Shown here piece by piece: positions 19,521 to 28,505 of a stretch of DNA of 64,000 nucleotides (position 1 is its first letter; each line of letters starts with the position of its first letter). A program made the position numbers and the translations under genes. The notes beneath the pieces were generated by a model, which worked only from the letters and a program-made list of their open reading frames with translations, did no database searches and was not told where the DNA came from. The DNA is from Anabaena sp. UHCC 0204 (lineage in GTDB: Bacteria > Cyanobacteriota > Cyanobacteriia > Cyanobacteriales > Nostocaceae). The stretch covers positions 137,349 through 201,348 of the forward strand of contig NZ_VIKW01000006.1 of the NCBI RefSeq assembly GCF_009711975.1. The letters are read 5' to 3'.

Positions 19521-20804
19521 TTAATTTTTCTTAATTGGATCGGTGTTTTGAGAAGCTTGTTTACCTAACAATTCCACAGCTTTGGCAAATTGGGGATCTT
19601 CAAGAGTACCTAGCTTATCCCGTTCACGCAGCCATAAATCTTGTCGTTGGGCATCAGTCAATTCCACTTTTATATCTGGGTCAATACCATGTTTATTAAT
19701 ATCTTTACCACTAGGAGTATGATATTTAGCGATCGTTACAGCCAAACCGGCACCAGATTTTAGAGGTTGCACCGATTGTACTAAACCTTTACCAAAAGTC
19801 TGATCTCCAATTAAAGTCGCACGTTTATTATCTTGTAACGCACCCGAAAGAATTTCACTAGCACTAGCTGAACCTTTATCCACTAAGATCATCAACGGTT
19901 TATTAGTCAAAGCTGAACCATTGGCAACTTGTTTATCTTGACTACCTTGACGATCAATCGTAAAGACAATCGTTCCTTTATCCATCCACATTTGGGCAAT
20001 TTCTATACTTGAGTATAGTAGTCCGCCAGGATTACCACGCAAATCTAAAACATATCCAGAAACCTTCTTAGCTTCTAACTTTTTAATAGCATCTTTCATT
20101 TCCTTACTAGCATTAGCACTGAATTGATTTAAACGAATATAGCCAATATTACCCGCTGGGGTGTTCTTTTCCGAATAGCGGACAGGATGGATTTCAATTC
20201 GCGCTCGTTGGATATTAAAGAGTTTTTTCTGCCCATTCCGCAGAATTGTCAGCTTCACCCGACTTCCTGCTTCACCACGAATGAGGGATACTGCATCATT
20301 AGTATCCATGCCTTTGGTACTTTTTCCATCAATTTCGATAATGGCATCTTTAGCTAAAATACCTGCTTTAAATGCAGGTGTATCTTCAATGGGGGCAATA
20401 ACAACCAATTGTTTGGTTTTTTCATCCTGACTGATAGTGATACCAATACCTGTAAGTTCTCCAGAAGTATCAACTTGCATATTCTTGAATTCATCTGGGT
20501 CCATGAAGCGGGTGTAAGGATCTTCCAGCTTTTTGAGCATTTCCCGAATGGACGTATAAGCTTCTTTTTTATCAGTATAAGACTTGCTTAAATATTCTTT
20601 ACGAACAGCTTGCCAATCTACTTGATTAAAAGTGCCATCTACATATCGGTAGTAAATAATTTGCCAAACTTCATCAACTAAATCCTTGTGACTATCTTGA
20701 AATAAAGCTTGACCACTTGAGTGAATACCAAGACTAGTAACAGCGATCGTCGAAAGCGTTACTACCGTAGCACTTAAAACCAGCTTACTTTTTGTAATTA
20801 CCAT
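19521..20804 (-). CDS. Carboxyl-terminal processing protease (S41 family)
   Basis: 427 residues from the ATG at 20804; an ATG 36 bp earlier would add a hydrophobic leader but has no better start signal. An N-terminal membrane or signal helix (about 8-28) is followed by the S41 N-domain, a PDZ domain (about 95-185, GIGITISQ and GILAKDAIIEIDGKS), and the protease core with DLRGNPGG, DKGSASASEILSGAL (catalytic Ser) and TFGKGLVQS (catalytic Lys). It matches CtpA/B/C-like cyanobacterial proteases acting in lumen or periplasm. One member matures the D1 protein of photosystem II; which paralogue this is cannot be settled here. Confidence 0.92.
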   Translation of the reverse strand: MVITKSKLVLSATVVTLSTIAVTSLGIHSSGQALFQDSHKDLVDEVWQIIYYRYVDGTFNQVDWQAVRKEYLSKSYTDKKEAYTSIREMLKKLEDPYTRFMDPDEFKNMQVDTSGELTGIGITISQDEKTKQLVVIAPIEDTPAFKAGILAKDAIIEIDGKSTKGMDTNDAVSLIRGEAGSRVKLTILRNGQKKLFNIQRARIEIHPVRYSEKNTPAGNIGYIRLNQFSANASKEMKDAIKKLEAKKVSGYVLDLRGNPGGLLYSSIEIAQMWMDKGTIVFTIDRQGSQDKQVANGSALTNKPLMILVDKGSASASEILSGALQDNKRATLIGDQTFGKGLVQSVQPLKSGAGLAVTIAKYHTPSGKDINKHGIDPDIKVELTDAQRQDLWLRERDKLGTLEDPQFAKAVELLGKQASQNTDPIKKN

Positions 20805-20900
20805 AATGACGGTTATGTTAATGAAAAAAATATATATCAAGTATGCTCAATCTAACACAGGGATTGGTGATTGGTAATGGGTAATTAGTAATGGGTAATT

Positions 20901-20960
20901 TGTCAGTTGTCAGTTGTTAGTCGTCAGTTGTCCGTTGTCAGTCGTCAGTTGTCCGTTGTC
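20901..20960. repeat. Heptanucleotide tandem repeat (GTCAGTT type)
   Basis: Repeated units of GTCAGTT with variants GTTAGTC, GTCCGTT and GTCAGTC. This is the short tandemly repeated repetitive (STRR) type known from heterocystous cyanobacteria. It lies between the protease and ispG. Confidence 0.8.
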
Positions 20961-21018
20961 ATTAGGAAATTCTTTCCCCTACTCCCTGTCACCTGTCACC
21001 TATCACCAATCACCTGAT

Positions 21019-22245
21019 TTATGGATCAACCCAACGTCCGTCGGCTTTAATGAGGTTGATTAATTCCTCTACACCTTGTGTTTCTGGGACTTTTTTAATT
21101 TCTTCCCGTCCACGATACAAGGAAATATAACCAGGGGTTTTACCAACATAGCCATAGTCAGCATCTGCCATTTCTCCTGGACCATTGACAATACAACCCA
21201 TGACAGCGATATCTAAACCAGTCAAGTGTTTAGTGGCTTCTCGGACTACGTGCAGCACTTCCTCTAGATTAAATAAAGTCCGTCCACAAGAAGGACAAGC
21301 AACATACTCAACCATTGTTTTCCGCAAACCCAAAGCTTGGAGAATGCTGTAACAAACCGGAATTTCCTTTTCTGGTGCTTCTGTCAAAGATACGCGGATT
21401 GTATCACCAATGCCGTCAGCTAGTAATGTGGCAATACCGGCAGTAGATTTGATTCTGCCATATTCACCATCACCTGCTTCTGTTACGCCTAAATGTAGGG
21501 GATAATCCATACCCAAATCATCCATGCGTTTGGCCATGAGACGATATGCAGCCACCATAACCGGAACTCGTGAAGCTTTCATGGAAATTACCACATTGTG
21601 AAAATCCAAAGATTCACAAATACGAATAAATTCTATAGCTGATTCCACCATTCCTTCTGGAGTATCACCATAGGTAAATAGCATTCTTTCGGCTAAAGAA
21701 CCATGATTTACGCCAATTCGCATGGCTTTACCTTGATCACGCAAGGAAATTACCAGCGGTGCTAAGGTTTCGCGGATTTTTTCGCCAATTTCATCAAATT
21801 CAGCTTTTGTATATTCGGTGCGGCTGGTATTTGGTTTTTCAAATACATACAATCCTGGATTAATTCGGACTTTTTCGATATGTTTGGCAACTTCTAAGGC
21901 AATTTTCATCCCGTTGTGATGGACATCGGCGACAATTGGCACATCACGGTAAGTTTTGATTAATTTTTGTTTGATTTCCGCTAAAGCTTTAGCGTGTCCA
22001 AGACTGGGGACTGTAACGCGGACAATTTCGCAGCCTATTTCATGGAGACGACGAATACCCGCAACTGAACCATCTATATCTAGGGTGTCTTCATTAATCA
22101 TTGACTGTACCACTACTGGGTATCCTCCCCCAATGGTGACATCTCCGATTTTTACAGGACGGGTTTTGCGACGTTTGATGGTGGTGTCAAAGGCTGGTTG
22201 ACTAGATGTGGTCTTATGAGTTTCAAGAGTTGGCAGAGTTTGCAT
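21019..22245 (-). CDS. ispG: 4-hydroxy-3-methylbut-2-enyl diphosphate synthase (IspG/GcpE)
   Basis: 408 residues, the usual length for the bacterial and plastid forms. The TIM-barrel part begins with [20 protein letters not shown], then [10 protein letters not shown]. The 4Fe-4S ligands lie in [12 protein letters not shown] (two Cys) and [21 protein letters not shown] (third Cys plus the conserved NGPGE stretch, split around the motif). It carries out the penultimate step of the MEP isoprenoid pathway, taking electrons from ferredoxin in cyanobacteria. It stands alone, upstream of a tRNA gene on the same strand. Confidence 0.97.
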   Translation of the reverse strand: MQTLPTLETHKTTSSQPAFDTTIKRRKTRPVKIGDVTIGGGYPVVVQSMINEDTLDIDGSVAGIRRLHEIGCEIVRVTVPSLGHAKALAEIKQKLIKTYRDVPIVADVHHNGMKIALEVAKHIEKVRINPGLYVFEKPNTSRTEYTKAEFDEIGEKIRETLAPLVISLRDQGKAMRIGVNHGSLAERMLFTYGDTPEGMVESAIEFIRICESLDFHNVVISMKASRVPVMVAAYRLMAKRMDDLGMDYPLHLGVTEAGDGEYGRIKSTAGIATLLADGIGDTIRVSLTEAPEKEIPVCYSILQALGLRKTMVEYVACPSCGRTLFNLEEVLHVVREATKHLTGLDIAVMGCIVNGPGEMADADYGYVGKTPGYISLYRGREEIKKVPETQGVEELINLIKADGRWVDP

Positions 22246-22356
22246 AATCTAAACTGGTAGATTTTCTGTAGCTAAAATATCAAATTGCAAGGGTTCTGCT
22301 TCTCAGATTGCCACAATTGAGATGTTTTTGGTCAATAAAATCGAAAATTAATAAAA

Positions 22357-22430
22357 TCGGAGCGGCGGGATTCGAACCCACGACCTCCACTACCCCAAAG
22401 TGGCGCGCTACCAAGCTGCGCTACGCCCCG
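22357..22430 (-). tRNA. tRNA-Pro (anticodon GGG)
   Basis: The minus strand folds as a cloverleaf: acceptor CGGGGCG/CGCTCCG with discriminator A, D stem GCGC/GCGC, anticodon stem CCACT/AGTGG with loop TTGGGGT (anticodon GGG), and T arm GTGGG-TTCGAAT-CCCGC. CCA is not encoded. It reads CCC and CCU codons. Confidence 0.95.
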
Positions 22431-22552
22431 TAAATGCAAACTGGGAACTTTAGAATTTTGGAGTTGGGGATTTTCCAAATTTGTGCATCTAAAATTAATT
22501 CAGTCACTCTTACAAAGATATCACAAGTTTCGGGAAAATAGCAAGGGGTTTT

Positions 22553-22918
22553 TCAAAAAACTTTGAGCATTCTTGTTGCTTGCAATAACTCAGTTACAGC
22601 AGCGGCTGGCCATGCACCTTCTGTTCCACGTCCTGTATTGAGAATGAAGCGTAGATTGTAGGCATGGGGATAACCTTCTACTTCCATCCATAGTAAGTTG
22701 CTTTCGGCTTCACAGGCAATTTTTTCCTCTGCCATTAATTCTGTCGCTAGGTGCTTCATTGTATCTGCAAGCTGATAAAGGAGGCGACAAAATTCGTTTA
22801 ATTCAGCTTCTGTCAATTCTATTGCCCAATCTTCTGTACCAATTAGTCCTTTAAATTCTGGTGCGTCTGGATTCCAACCTATTCGCCAGCCAATTCCACT
22901 TTTGATCACTCGTTCCAT
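22553..22918 (-). CDS. DUF1818 family protein
   Basis: A 121-residue soluble protein. The opening ERVIKSGIGWRIGWNPDAP, the acidic helix TEAELNEFCRLLYQLADTM and the ending RGTEGAWPAAAVTELLQA agree with the cyanobacterial DUF1818 family as I remember it. Function is unknown. It lies 122 bp upstream of the tRNA gene on the same strand and is probably monocistronic. Confidence 0.75.
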   Translation of the reverse strand: MERVIKSGIGWRIGWNPDAPEFKGLIGTEDWAIELTEAELNEFCRLLYQLADTMKHLATELMAEEKIACEAESNLLWMEVEGYPHAYNLRFILNTGRGTEGAWPAAAVTELLQATRMLKVF

Positions 22919-22984
22919 AGTTAGTAACTAGACAAAAATAAATCAACTTAGATTAAGTAATGTAAAAAATATTGAGATAATTTG

Positions 22985-23036
22985 GTAGTAAGGGCTTCAG
23001 CCTTTAAATGAGGACTAAAGTCCTCACTACAAACCT
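22985..23036. repeat. Short palindromic repeat pair
   Basis: Two small hairpins in tandem: AGGGCTTCAGCCTTT and AGGACTAAAGTCCT, flanked by GTAGT/ACTAC-like ends. It resembles the dispersed palindromes common between genes in cyanobacteria. Confidence 0.5.
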
Positions 23037-23135
23037 GTTTAGGGTTAAATAATAAAAGATAGGGACACATCAAAAGTTTGACAGTATCCCTATTCTGATT
23101 ATTTAAAAGTAGCTTAAGTTTTACGAAGTCAATAC

Positions 23136-23285
23136 CTACCAAGCTGCTCTACCTCTTTTATATAGATTACCTGTAAAAGGTTGCACCCCAATCACAGGAT
23201 AGGCATCATTAGTAGGGGTGAAAATCCGCATAAAGCCTTCAGAAATAAATTGAGCCATATTAGCAACCATTCTGTAGATAGCCAT
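23136..23285 (-). CDS. Small protein of 49 residues, unknown
   Basis: A short ORF reading MAIYRMVANMAQFISEGFMR, then IFTPTNDAYPVIGVQPFTG and a basic end KRGRAAW. AAGGGG lies about 10 bp before the ATG. The amphipathic N-terminal helix followed by a Pro-rich motif (NDAYPVIGVQPF) looks like a genuine small protein, and I have a vague impression of similar cyanobacterial proteins, but I cannot name the family. It stands alone in the 750-bp gap before pncB. Confidence 0.6.
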   Translation of the reverse strand: MAIYRMVANMAQFISEGFMRIFTPTNDAYPVIGVQPFTGNLYKRGRAAW

Positions 23286-23602
23286 GATCTTAAAGCCCCT
23301 TTTTTCAGGTTTTTAATCGGTGATATCTATACTTTAATACGATGATTAGCTATCTGCTCATATTCTCCATATATCTATACTCAACACAATATTTTTTTAG
23401 ATAACTTTGCAATACTTTATAATCAAGATTTTTCTAACTTTTCTCTTTAATTCTAATTGTAACTGAAAATTTATAATCGGGTTTTTTGAGAACAAAATTA
23501 TAGTTTGTACTATTAAGAAATGTAAAATAATTGGAAAAAAGAGCTTAATACCCTTGCCAATACAGGCTTTTGGGAAATTTACCACTATTGATTAACTAAG
23601 AC

Positions 23603-23637
23603 TTGACATTATTTATGGTAAGATTTACCATAAATAA
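23603..23637 (+). promoter_or_regulatory. Promoter with perfect 29-bp palindromic operator, probable NrtR site
   Basis: TTATTTATGGTAA (23609-23621), spacer GAT, TTACCATAAATAA (23625-23637): a perfect inverted repeat with 13-base arms. TTGACA at 23603-23608 is followed, at 17-bp spacing, by TACCAT, so the palindrome covers the probable -10 and spacer. It is 30 bp before pncB, the first gene of an NAD operon that encodes an NrtR-like repressor. A repressor site is the natural reading; the identity of the binder is inferred. Confidence 0.72.
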
Positions 23638-23666
23638 AGAAGCATTTTTGGTAGGGGGAATCTCAG

Positions 23667-25049
23667 ATGACAACTTTCCCAGATATAAACTATAAAAAGA
23701 AAAGCTCTCAAGATCCCGAACTAAATCTCAGTTCTGAGGACTATAGCTTACTAACGGATTTGTATCAACTCACAATGACAGCTTGTTATGTGGGTGAAGG
23801 TATAGAACACAAGCCATCCAGTTTTGAGTTATTTGTCAGACGCTTACCTGATGGTTTTGGCTATTTAATAGCTATGGGTTTAGCGCAAGCTTTGGAATAT
23901 TTGACTAAATTCAGATTTAATGATTCCCAAATTGTAGCTTTACAAAAAACGGGCATTTTTTCCCATGCAAATCCGGGTTTTTGGCAACTTTTGCGGGAAG
24001 GTTGTTTTACTGGAGATGTATGGGCTATTCCTGAAGGAACAGCGGTATTTGCAAATGAACCCCTGTTGAGAATAGAAGCACCATTATGGCAAGCGCAGAT
24101 AGTAGAAACATATCTTTTAAATACTCTTAATTATCAAACATTAATTGCCACTAGAGCCGCAAGATTACGGGATATAGCGGGTGAAAAAGCTACTCTTTTA
24201 GAATTTGGGACGCGAAGAGCTTTTAGCCCCCAAGCCTCTCTTTGGGCGGCACGGGCGGCTTTAGCTGGTGGTTTAGATGCCACCTCTAATGTGTTAGCTG
24301 CGCTACAGCTAGGACAAAAACCAAGTGGTACAATGGCACACGCTTTAGTCATGGCTTTATCAGCTTTAGAAGGGAGCGAAGAACAAGCTTTTACAGCATT
24401 TCATCAATATTTTCCCGGTGCGCCCTTATTAATTGATACTTATGACACGGTTGCGGCTGCGGAGAAATTAGCAGAAAAGGTGAATTCTGGCAAAATGGAA
24501 TTATCTGGAGTCAGGTTAGATTCTGGAGATTTAGTCAGTTTATCAAAACAAGTGCGATCGCTTTTACCGAATATTTCAATATTTGCTAGTGGCGATTTAG
24601 ATGAATGGGAAATTAGTAGACTTAGAAGAGAAGGAGCAGAAATTGATAGTTATGGATTAGGAACAAAATTAGTGACAGGTTCACCAGTAAATGGAGTTTA
24701 TAAACTTGTTGATATTGATGGAATTCCCGTCATAAAAGAATCAAGTGGTAAATTCACTTATCCAGGTAAAAAACAAATTTTTCGCTCATTTACAGCAGGT
24801 AAATTAGAGAAAGATAGATTGGGCTTAATAGCTGAAAATTCTGAAAATGAAAAACCATTATTACAGTTAGTAATGAAAGATGGTAAACAATTACAATCTC
24901 CAGAAACTTTAACAATGATTCGTCAACGCACTAAGGCTTCAGTTGCTAGTTTATCTGAAGAAACACGCAGATTAGAAAATCCCATTTCTGTCAAAATTGA
25001 AATTTCCGAATCATTACAGAAATTGACAGAAAAAACGAAAAGAAAATAA
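23667..25049 (+). CDS. pncB: Nicotinate phosphoribosyltransferase
   Basis: 460 residues. LLTDLYQLTMTACYV at the N-terminus, FELFVRRLPDGFGYLIAMGL, LEFGTRRAFSPQASLWAARA and the phosphoribosyl-binding part (GVRLDSGDLVSLSKQVR, then IFASGDLDEWEI) identify the enzyme that turns nicotinate and PRPP into nicotinate mononucleotide, the Preiss-Handler entry to NAD. GTAGGGGGA before the start is a good ribosome-binding sequence. It heads the NAD cluster; nadD follows after 143 bp that contain a dispersed repeat. The palindrome overlapping its promoter points to repression. Confidence 0.95.
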   Translation: MTTFPDINYKKKSSQDPELNLSSEDYSLLTDLYQLTMTACYVGEGIEHKPSSFELFVRRLPDGFGYLIAMGLAQALEYLTKFRFNDSQIVALQKTGIFSHANPGFWQLLREGCFTGDVWAIPEGTAVFANEPLLRIEAPLWQAQIVETYLLNTLNYQTLIATRAARLRDIAGEKATLLEFGTRRAFSPQASLWAARAALAGGLDATSNVLAALQLGQKPSGTMAHALVMALSALEGSEEQAFTAFHQYFPGAPLLIDTYDTVAAAEKLAEKVNSGKMELSGVRLDSGDLVSLSKQVRSLLPNISIFASGDLDEWEISRLRREGAEIDSYGLGTKLVTGSPVNGVYKLVDIDGIPVIKESSGKFTYPGKKQIFRSFTAGKLEKDRLGLIAENSENEKPLLQLVMKDGKQLQSPETLTMIRQRTKASVASLSEETRRLENPISVKIEISESLQKLTEKTKRK

Positions 25050-25122
25050 ACCACGTTCGCGAAGCGTGCCGAAGGCATAGGAACGAAGTAAACGTTCGCG
25101 AAGCGTCCCGTTAGGGATAGAT
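25050..25122. repeat. Dispersed CGTTCGCGAAGCGT repeat, two units
   Basis: CGTTCGCGAAGCGT occurs twice, first followed by GCCGAAGGCAT and then by CCCGTTAGGGAT, each forming a small hairpin. This is a widespread type of intergenic repeat in Nostocales. It sits between pncB and nadD. Confidence 0.65.
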
Positions 25123-25192
25123 AAGAGAGTTTTAAAGATATTTTGCGTTAGTTATGTAAATCAAATTAATGAGCAAATAAGCCTCAAAAATC

Positions 25193-25783
25193 ATGAAAAT
25201 TGCTTTGTTTGGGACAAGTGCAGATCCTCCAACTGCTGGACATTTAATAATTCTCAAGTGGTTATCTAAACATTATGATTGGGTGGCTGTGTGGGCTGCG
25301 GATAATCCTTTAAAATCCCAACAAACGCCTTTACCACATCGGGCAGCAATGTTAGAACTGTTAATTAAAGATATCAATGTCGCCAACCAAAATATAGCTT
25401 TAGAACAGGATTTAAGTAGTTGGAAAACTCTAGAAACTGTAGGTAAAGCCAAATTTAAATGGGGTGAAAATATTGAATATACTTTAGTAATTGGTGCTGA
25501 TTTAGTCAATCAATTACCGCGTTGGTATCACGTTCAAGATTTATTACAACAAGTGCAATTACTGGTCATTCCCAGACCAGGATATGTAATAGATAATGCT
25601 AGTTTAGAAAAAGTTAAACAAATAGGAGGAAAAATTGCCATTGCTAATTTAATTGGTTTAGATGTTTCCTCGACCGCTTTTCGTGAACAAGGAGATATTA
25701 ATACTCTCACACCTCCTGTACTTGATTATATTCATCAACAGCATTTGTACGAATGCCAATACGTAACCCAAAAAAGATTCTAA
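25193..25783 (+). CDS. nadD: Nicotinate-nucleotide adenylyltransferase
   Basis: A 196-residue nucleotidyltransferase of the NadD type. It opens with MKIALFGTSADPPTAGH, where the (H/T)xGH catalytic motif appears as TAGH instead of the common HxGH; I believe this form occurs in cyanobacterial relatives. The second nucleotide-binding motif is DVSSTAFREQ near the C-terminus. It adenylates nicotinate mononucleotide. Its last 31 bp overlap the start of the next gene, showing tight coupling. Its position between pncB and nadE supports the assignment. Confidence 0.88.
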   Translation: MKIALFGTSADPPTAGHLIILKWLSKHYDWVAVWAADNPLKSQQTPLPHRAAMLELLIKDINVANQNIALEQDLSSWKTLETVGKAKFKWGENIEYTLVIGADLVNQLPRWYHVQDLLQQVQLLVIPRPGYVIDNASLEKVKQIGGKIAIANLIGLDVSSTAFREQGDINTLTPPVLDYIHQQHLYECQYVTQKRF

Positions 25784-26499
25784 ACTCCATAAATCAACAA
25801 CCTTTAGCTGACTTTAAAGTTGGTGTTGATAATGTGATTTTTTCTGTAGATACTGCCCAAAATCGGCTGTTAGTTCTCTTAGTCATGCGACAGCAAGAAC
25901 CATTTTTAAATTATTGGAGTCTTCCCGGTACTTTAGTCCGTCAAGGAGAATCTTTAGAAGATGCTGCTTATCGGATTATGGCTGAGAAAATAAAGGTAAA
26001 TAATCTTTATTTAGAACAACTTTATACTTTTGGTGGTCCAAATCGTGATCCTAGAGAAGAAATTGATAGTTATGGAGTCCGTTATTTATCAGTTAGTTAT
26101 TTTGCTTTAGTCAGGTTTGAAGAAGCAGAATTAATTGCTGATAAAGTCGCTGGTATTGCTTGGTATCCTGTTAAACAATTACCCCAATTAGCATTTGACC
26201 ACAATGAGATTATTACCTATGGACATAGAAGATTAAAAAACAAATTAGAGTATAGTCCTGTAGCTTTTGAAGTCTTGCCAGAAACTTTTACCTTAAACGA
26301 TTTGTATCAACTATACACAACAGTTTTAGGGGAAAATTTTGCAGATTATTCTAATTTTCGAGCGCGGTTACTCAAGTTAGGTTTTCTGTCAGATACCGGA
26401 ATTAAAGTATCACGAGGTGCAGGTCGTCCTGCGAGTTTGTATAAGTTTGATAAAGCAGCTTTTGCACCATTTAAAGATAAGCCGTTGGTGTTTATTTAA
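25753..26499 (+). CDS. nrtR: NrtR-like Nudix transcriptional regulator of NAD metabolism
   Basis: 248 residues: an N-terminal Nudix-fold domain (about 20-150) and a C-terminal winged-helix region (about 160-240, with RLLKLGFLSDTG and GAGRPASLYKF). The Nudix box is degenerate: the catalytic REUxEE part reads RIMAEK, so hydrolysis is unlikely. That is the known state of NrtR repressors, which sense ADP-ribose-type ligands. It overlaps nadD by 31 bp and is followed by nadE. The perfect palindrome before pncB is its most obvious target. A true ADP-ribose hydrolase is the less likely alternative. Confidence 0.82.
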   Translation: MPIRNPKKILNSINQQPLADFKVGVDNVIFSVDTAQNRLLVLLVMRQQEPFLNYWSLPGTLVRQGESLEDAAYRIMAEKIKVNNLYLEQLYTFGGPNRDPREEIDSYGVRYLSVSYFALVRFEEAELIADKVAGIAWYPVKQLPQLAFDHNEIITYGHRRLKNKLEYSPVAFEVLPETFTLNDLYQLYTTVLGENFADYSNFRARLLKLGFLSDTGIKVSRGAGRPASLYKFDKAAFAPFKDKPLVFI

Positions 26500-26509
26500 G
26501 GAAAAATAA

Positions 26510-26545
26510 TTAAACGCAGATGAACGCAAATAAACGCAGATAAAT
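26510..26545. repeat. AACGCAGATAAACGCAGAT-type short repeat
   Basis: AAACGCAGATGAACGCAAAT, then AAACGCAGATAAA, just upstream of nadE. The reverse complement of the same motif ends the direct repeats near 62.55 and 63.52 kb. Confidence 0.6.
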
Positions 26546-26546
26546 T

Positions 26547-28235
26547 ATGAAAATCGCGATCGCTCAAATTAATCCTATTATTGGTGATTTAACAGGAAAT
26601 GCCCAAAAAATCCTGGAAATGGCACAAGCAGCAGCGTCAACGGGTGTGCGTTTATTATTAACACCTGAGTTATCTATTTGTGGTTATCCACCCAGAGATT
26701 TATTACTAAATCCTAGTTTTATAAATGCAATGGATCAGACATTGCAAAAATTAGCCAAAGATTTACCAGAAGATTTAGCTGTATTAGTGGGAACGGTTGC
26801 TAAAAATTCCCAAGCACATATTACTGGAGAGAAAAATTTATTTAATAGTATTGCTTTATTAACATCAGGAAACATTCAACAAATTTTCCATAAAAGGTTA
26901 TTACCAACTTACGATGTTTTTGATGAAAAACGCTATTTTGAACCAGGACTAGAAGCCAATTATTTTAAATTAGATGATCTCAATATTGGTGTGACAATTT
27001 GCGAAGATTTATGGAATGATGAGGAATTTTGGGGTAAGCGGAGTTACGCAGTTAATCCTATTGCTGATTTAGCAAATTTGGGTGTAGATTTAATTGTGAA
27101 TTTATCCGCTTCACCCTATACCGTTGGTAAGCAACATCTGCGAGAAGCGATGTTAAAACATACTGCTGCTAATTTCCAACAGCCTCTTATTTATACTAAT
27201 CAAGTTGGTGGAAATGATGATTTGATTTTTGATGGACGGAGTTTTGCTTTAAATAAACAAGGTGAAATTGTTTGTCGGGCTAAGGGTTTTGTTTCTGATT
27301 TTCTGACTGTTGAATTTAATACCGATAAACAAGATTTAGAATTAGCTGATATTTCTCCTGCTAATGAATCTGAAGATGAGGAAATTTGGAATGCTTTAGT
27401 TTTGGGAGTAAAAGATTATGTTGGTAAATGTCGCTTTTCTAAAGTATTGTTGGGTTTAAGTGGGGGAGTAGATTCTGCTTTGGTTGCGGCTATTGCGACT
27501 GCCGCATTAGGGAAAGAAAATGTGATTGGTGTGTTAATGCCTTCTCCCTATAGTTCTGAACATTCTATTAGTGATGCTTTAGCATTAGCAGCAAATTTAG
27601 ATATTCAAACCCAGATTTTACCAATTGGGGAATTAATGCAAAGTTTTGATAACTCTCTTGGTGAGTTATTTGCAGGCACAGAATTTGGGATTGCGGAAGA
27701 AAATCTGCAATCTCGCATTCGTGGTAATTTATTAATGGCAATTTCTAATAAGTTCGGTTATTTGCTTTTATCTACTGGTAATAAATCAGAAGTTGCTGTT
27801 GGTTATTGTACTCTTTATGGTGATATGAATGGTGGTTTAGCGGTTATTGCTGATGTTCCGAAAACCCGCGTTTATTCTATCTGTAAATGGTTAAATTCTC
27901 ATCAACAAAAAGAAGTTATTCCCGAAAATATTCTCACTAAAGCACCTAGTGCGGAACTTAAACCTGGTCAAGTTGACCAAGATTCTCTTCCACCTTATGA
28001 AATTTTAGATGATATTCTCGACCGTTTGATTCATCAACATCAATCAGCAGCACAAATTATTAGCGCAGGTCATGAACCGGCAATTGTGGATAGGGTATTA
28101 CAATTATTATCTCGTGCGGAATTTAAACGCAGACAAGCTGCACCGGGATTAAAAATTACTGACCGCGCTTTTGGGACTGGTTGGAGAATGCCTATTGCTA
28201 GTAGTTGGTCTGCGTTGAGGAATATAGGTAGCTAG
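26547..28235 (+). CDS. nadE: Glutamine-dependent NAD+ synthetase
   Basis: 562 residues with two domains. Residues 1-275 are a nitrilase-type glutaminase with the Glu-Lys-Cys triad in TPELSICGYPPRD, HKRLLPTYDVFDE and VTICEDLWND. Residues 285-562 are the synthetase with the ATP PP-loop LGLSGGVDSALVA. It amidates nicotinate adenine dinucleotide, the last step of the NAD pathway. It follows the nrtR-like gene by 47 bp, so pncB-nadD-nrtR-nadE is likely one regulated unit, with a possible second start here. Confidence 0.96.
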   Translation: MKIAIAQINPIIGDLTGNAQKILEMAQAAASTGVRLLLTPELSICGYPPRDLLLNPSFINAMDQTLQKLAKDLPEDLAVLVGTVAKNSQAHITGEKNLFNSIALLTSGNIQQIFHKRLLPTYDVFDEKRYFEPGLEANYFKLDDLNIGVTICEDLWNDEEFWGKRSYAVNPIADLANLGVDLIVNLSASPYTVGKQHLREAMLKHTAANFQQPLIYTNQVGGNDDLIFDGRSFALNKQGEIVCRAKGFVSDFLTVEFNTDKQDLELADISPANESEDEEIWNALVLGVKDYVGKCRFSKVLLGLSGGVDSALVAAIATAALGKENVIGVLMPSPYSSEHSISDALALAANLDIQTQILPIGELMQSFDNSLGELFAGTEFGIAEENLQSRIRGNLLMAISNKFGYLLLSTGNKSEVAVGYCTLYGDMNGGLAVIADVPKTRVYSICKWLNSHQQKEVIPENILTKAPSAELKPGQVDQDSLPPYEILDDILDRLIHQHQSAAQIISAGHEPAIVDRVLQLLSRAEFKRRQAAPGLKITDRAFGTGWRMPIASSWSALRNIGS

Positions 28236-28505
28236 TAGAGAGGGGTGAAAATCCCCTATTTGGCTAAATGAGAAAAATGATTTGGTTTAGCCAAAGCTAG
28301 GAGATCAAATTGCTATAAAATAAATAGGATATATCCTTGTCCAAAATACTCTTATGTGATAATATCCGTACAAAATAATCAACCTGGTGAACTGCAAAGC
28401 AGGATTCTTGATGACAACCACCAGTTTCAAATCGAGACAATTAAACTAATAAAATTAGCAATTTTAAGTTAACATTAATACTCCGCGCTGATTCATACAA
28501 CTGCT

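Noticed and set aside
22948..23142. 64-codon minus-strand ORF
   Set aside because: It runs through a palindromic repeat and overlaps the better small gene at 23136-23285.
23397..23585. 62-codon minus-strand ORF
   Set aside because: Very A/T-rich with no start signal; probably chance.
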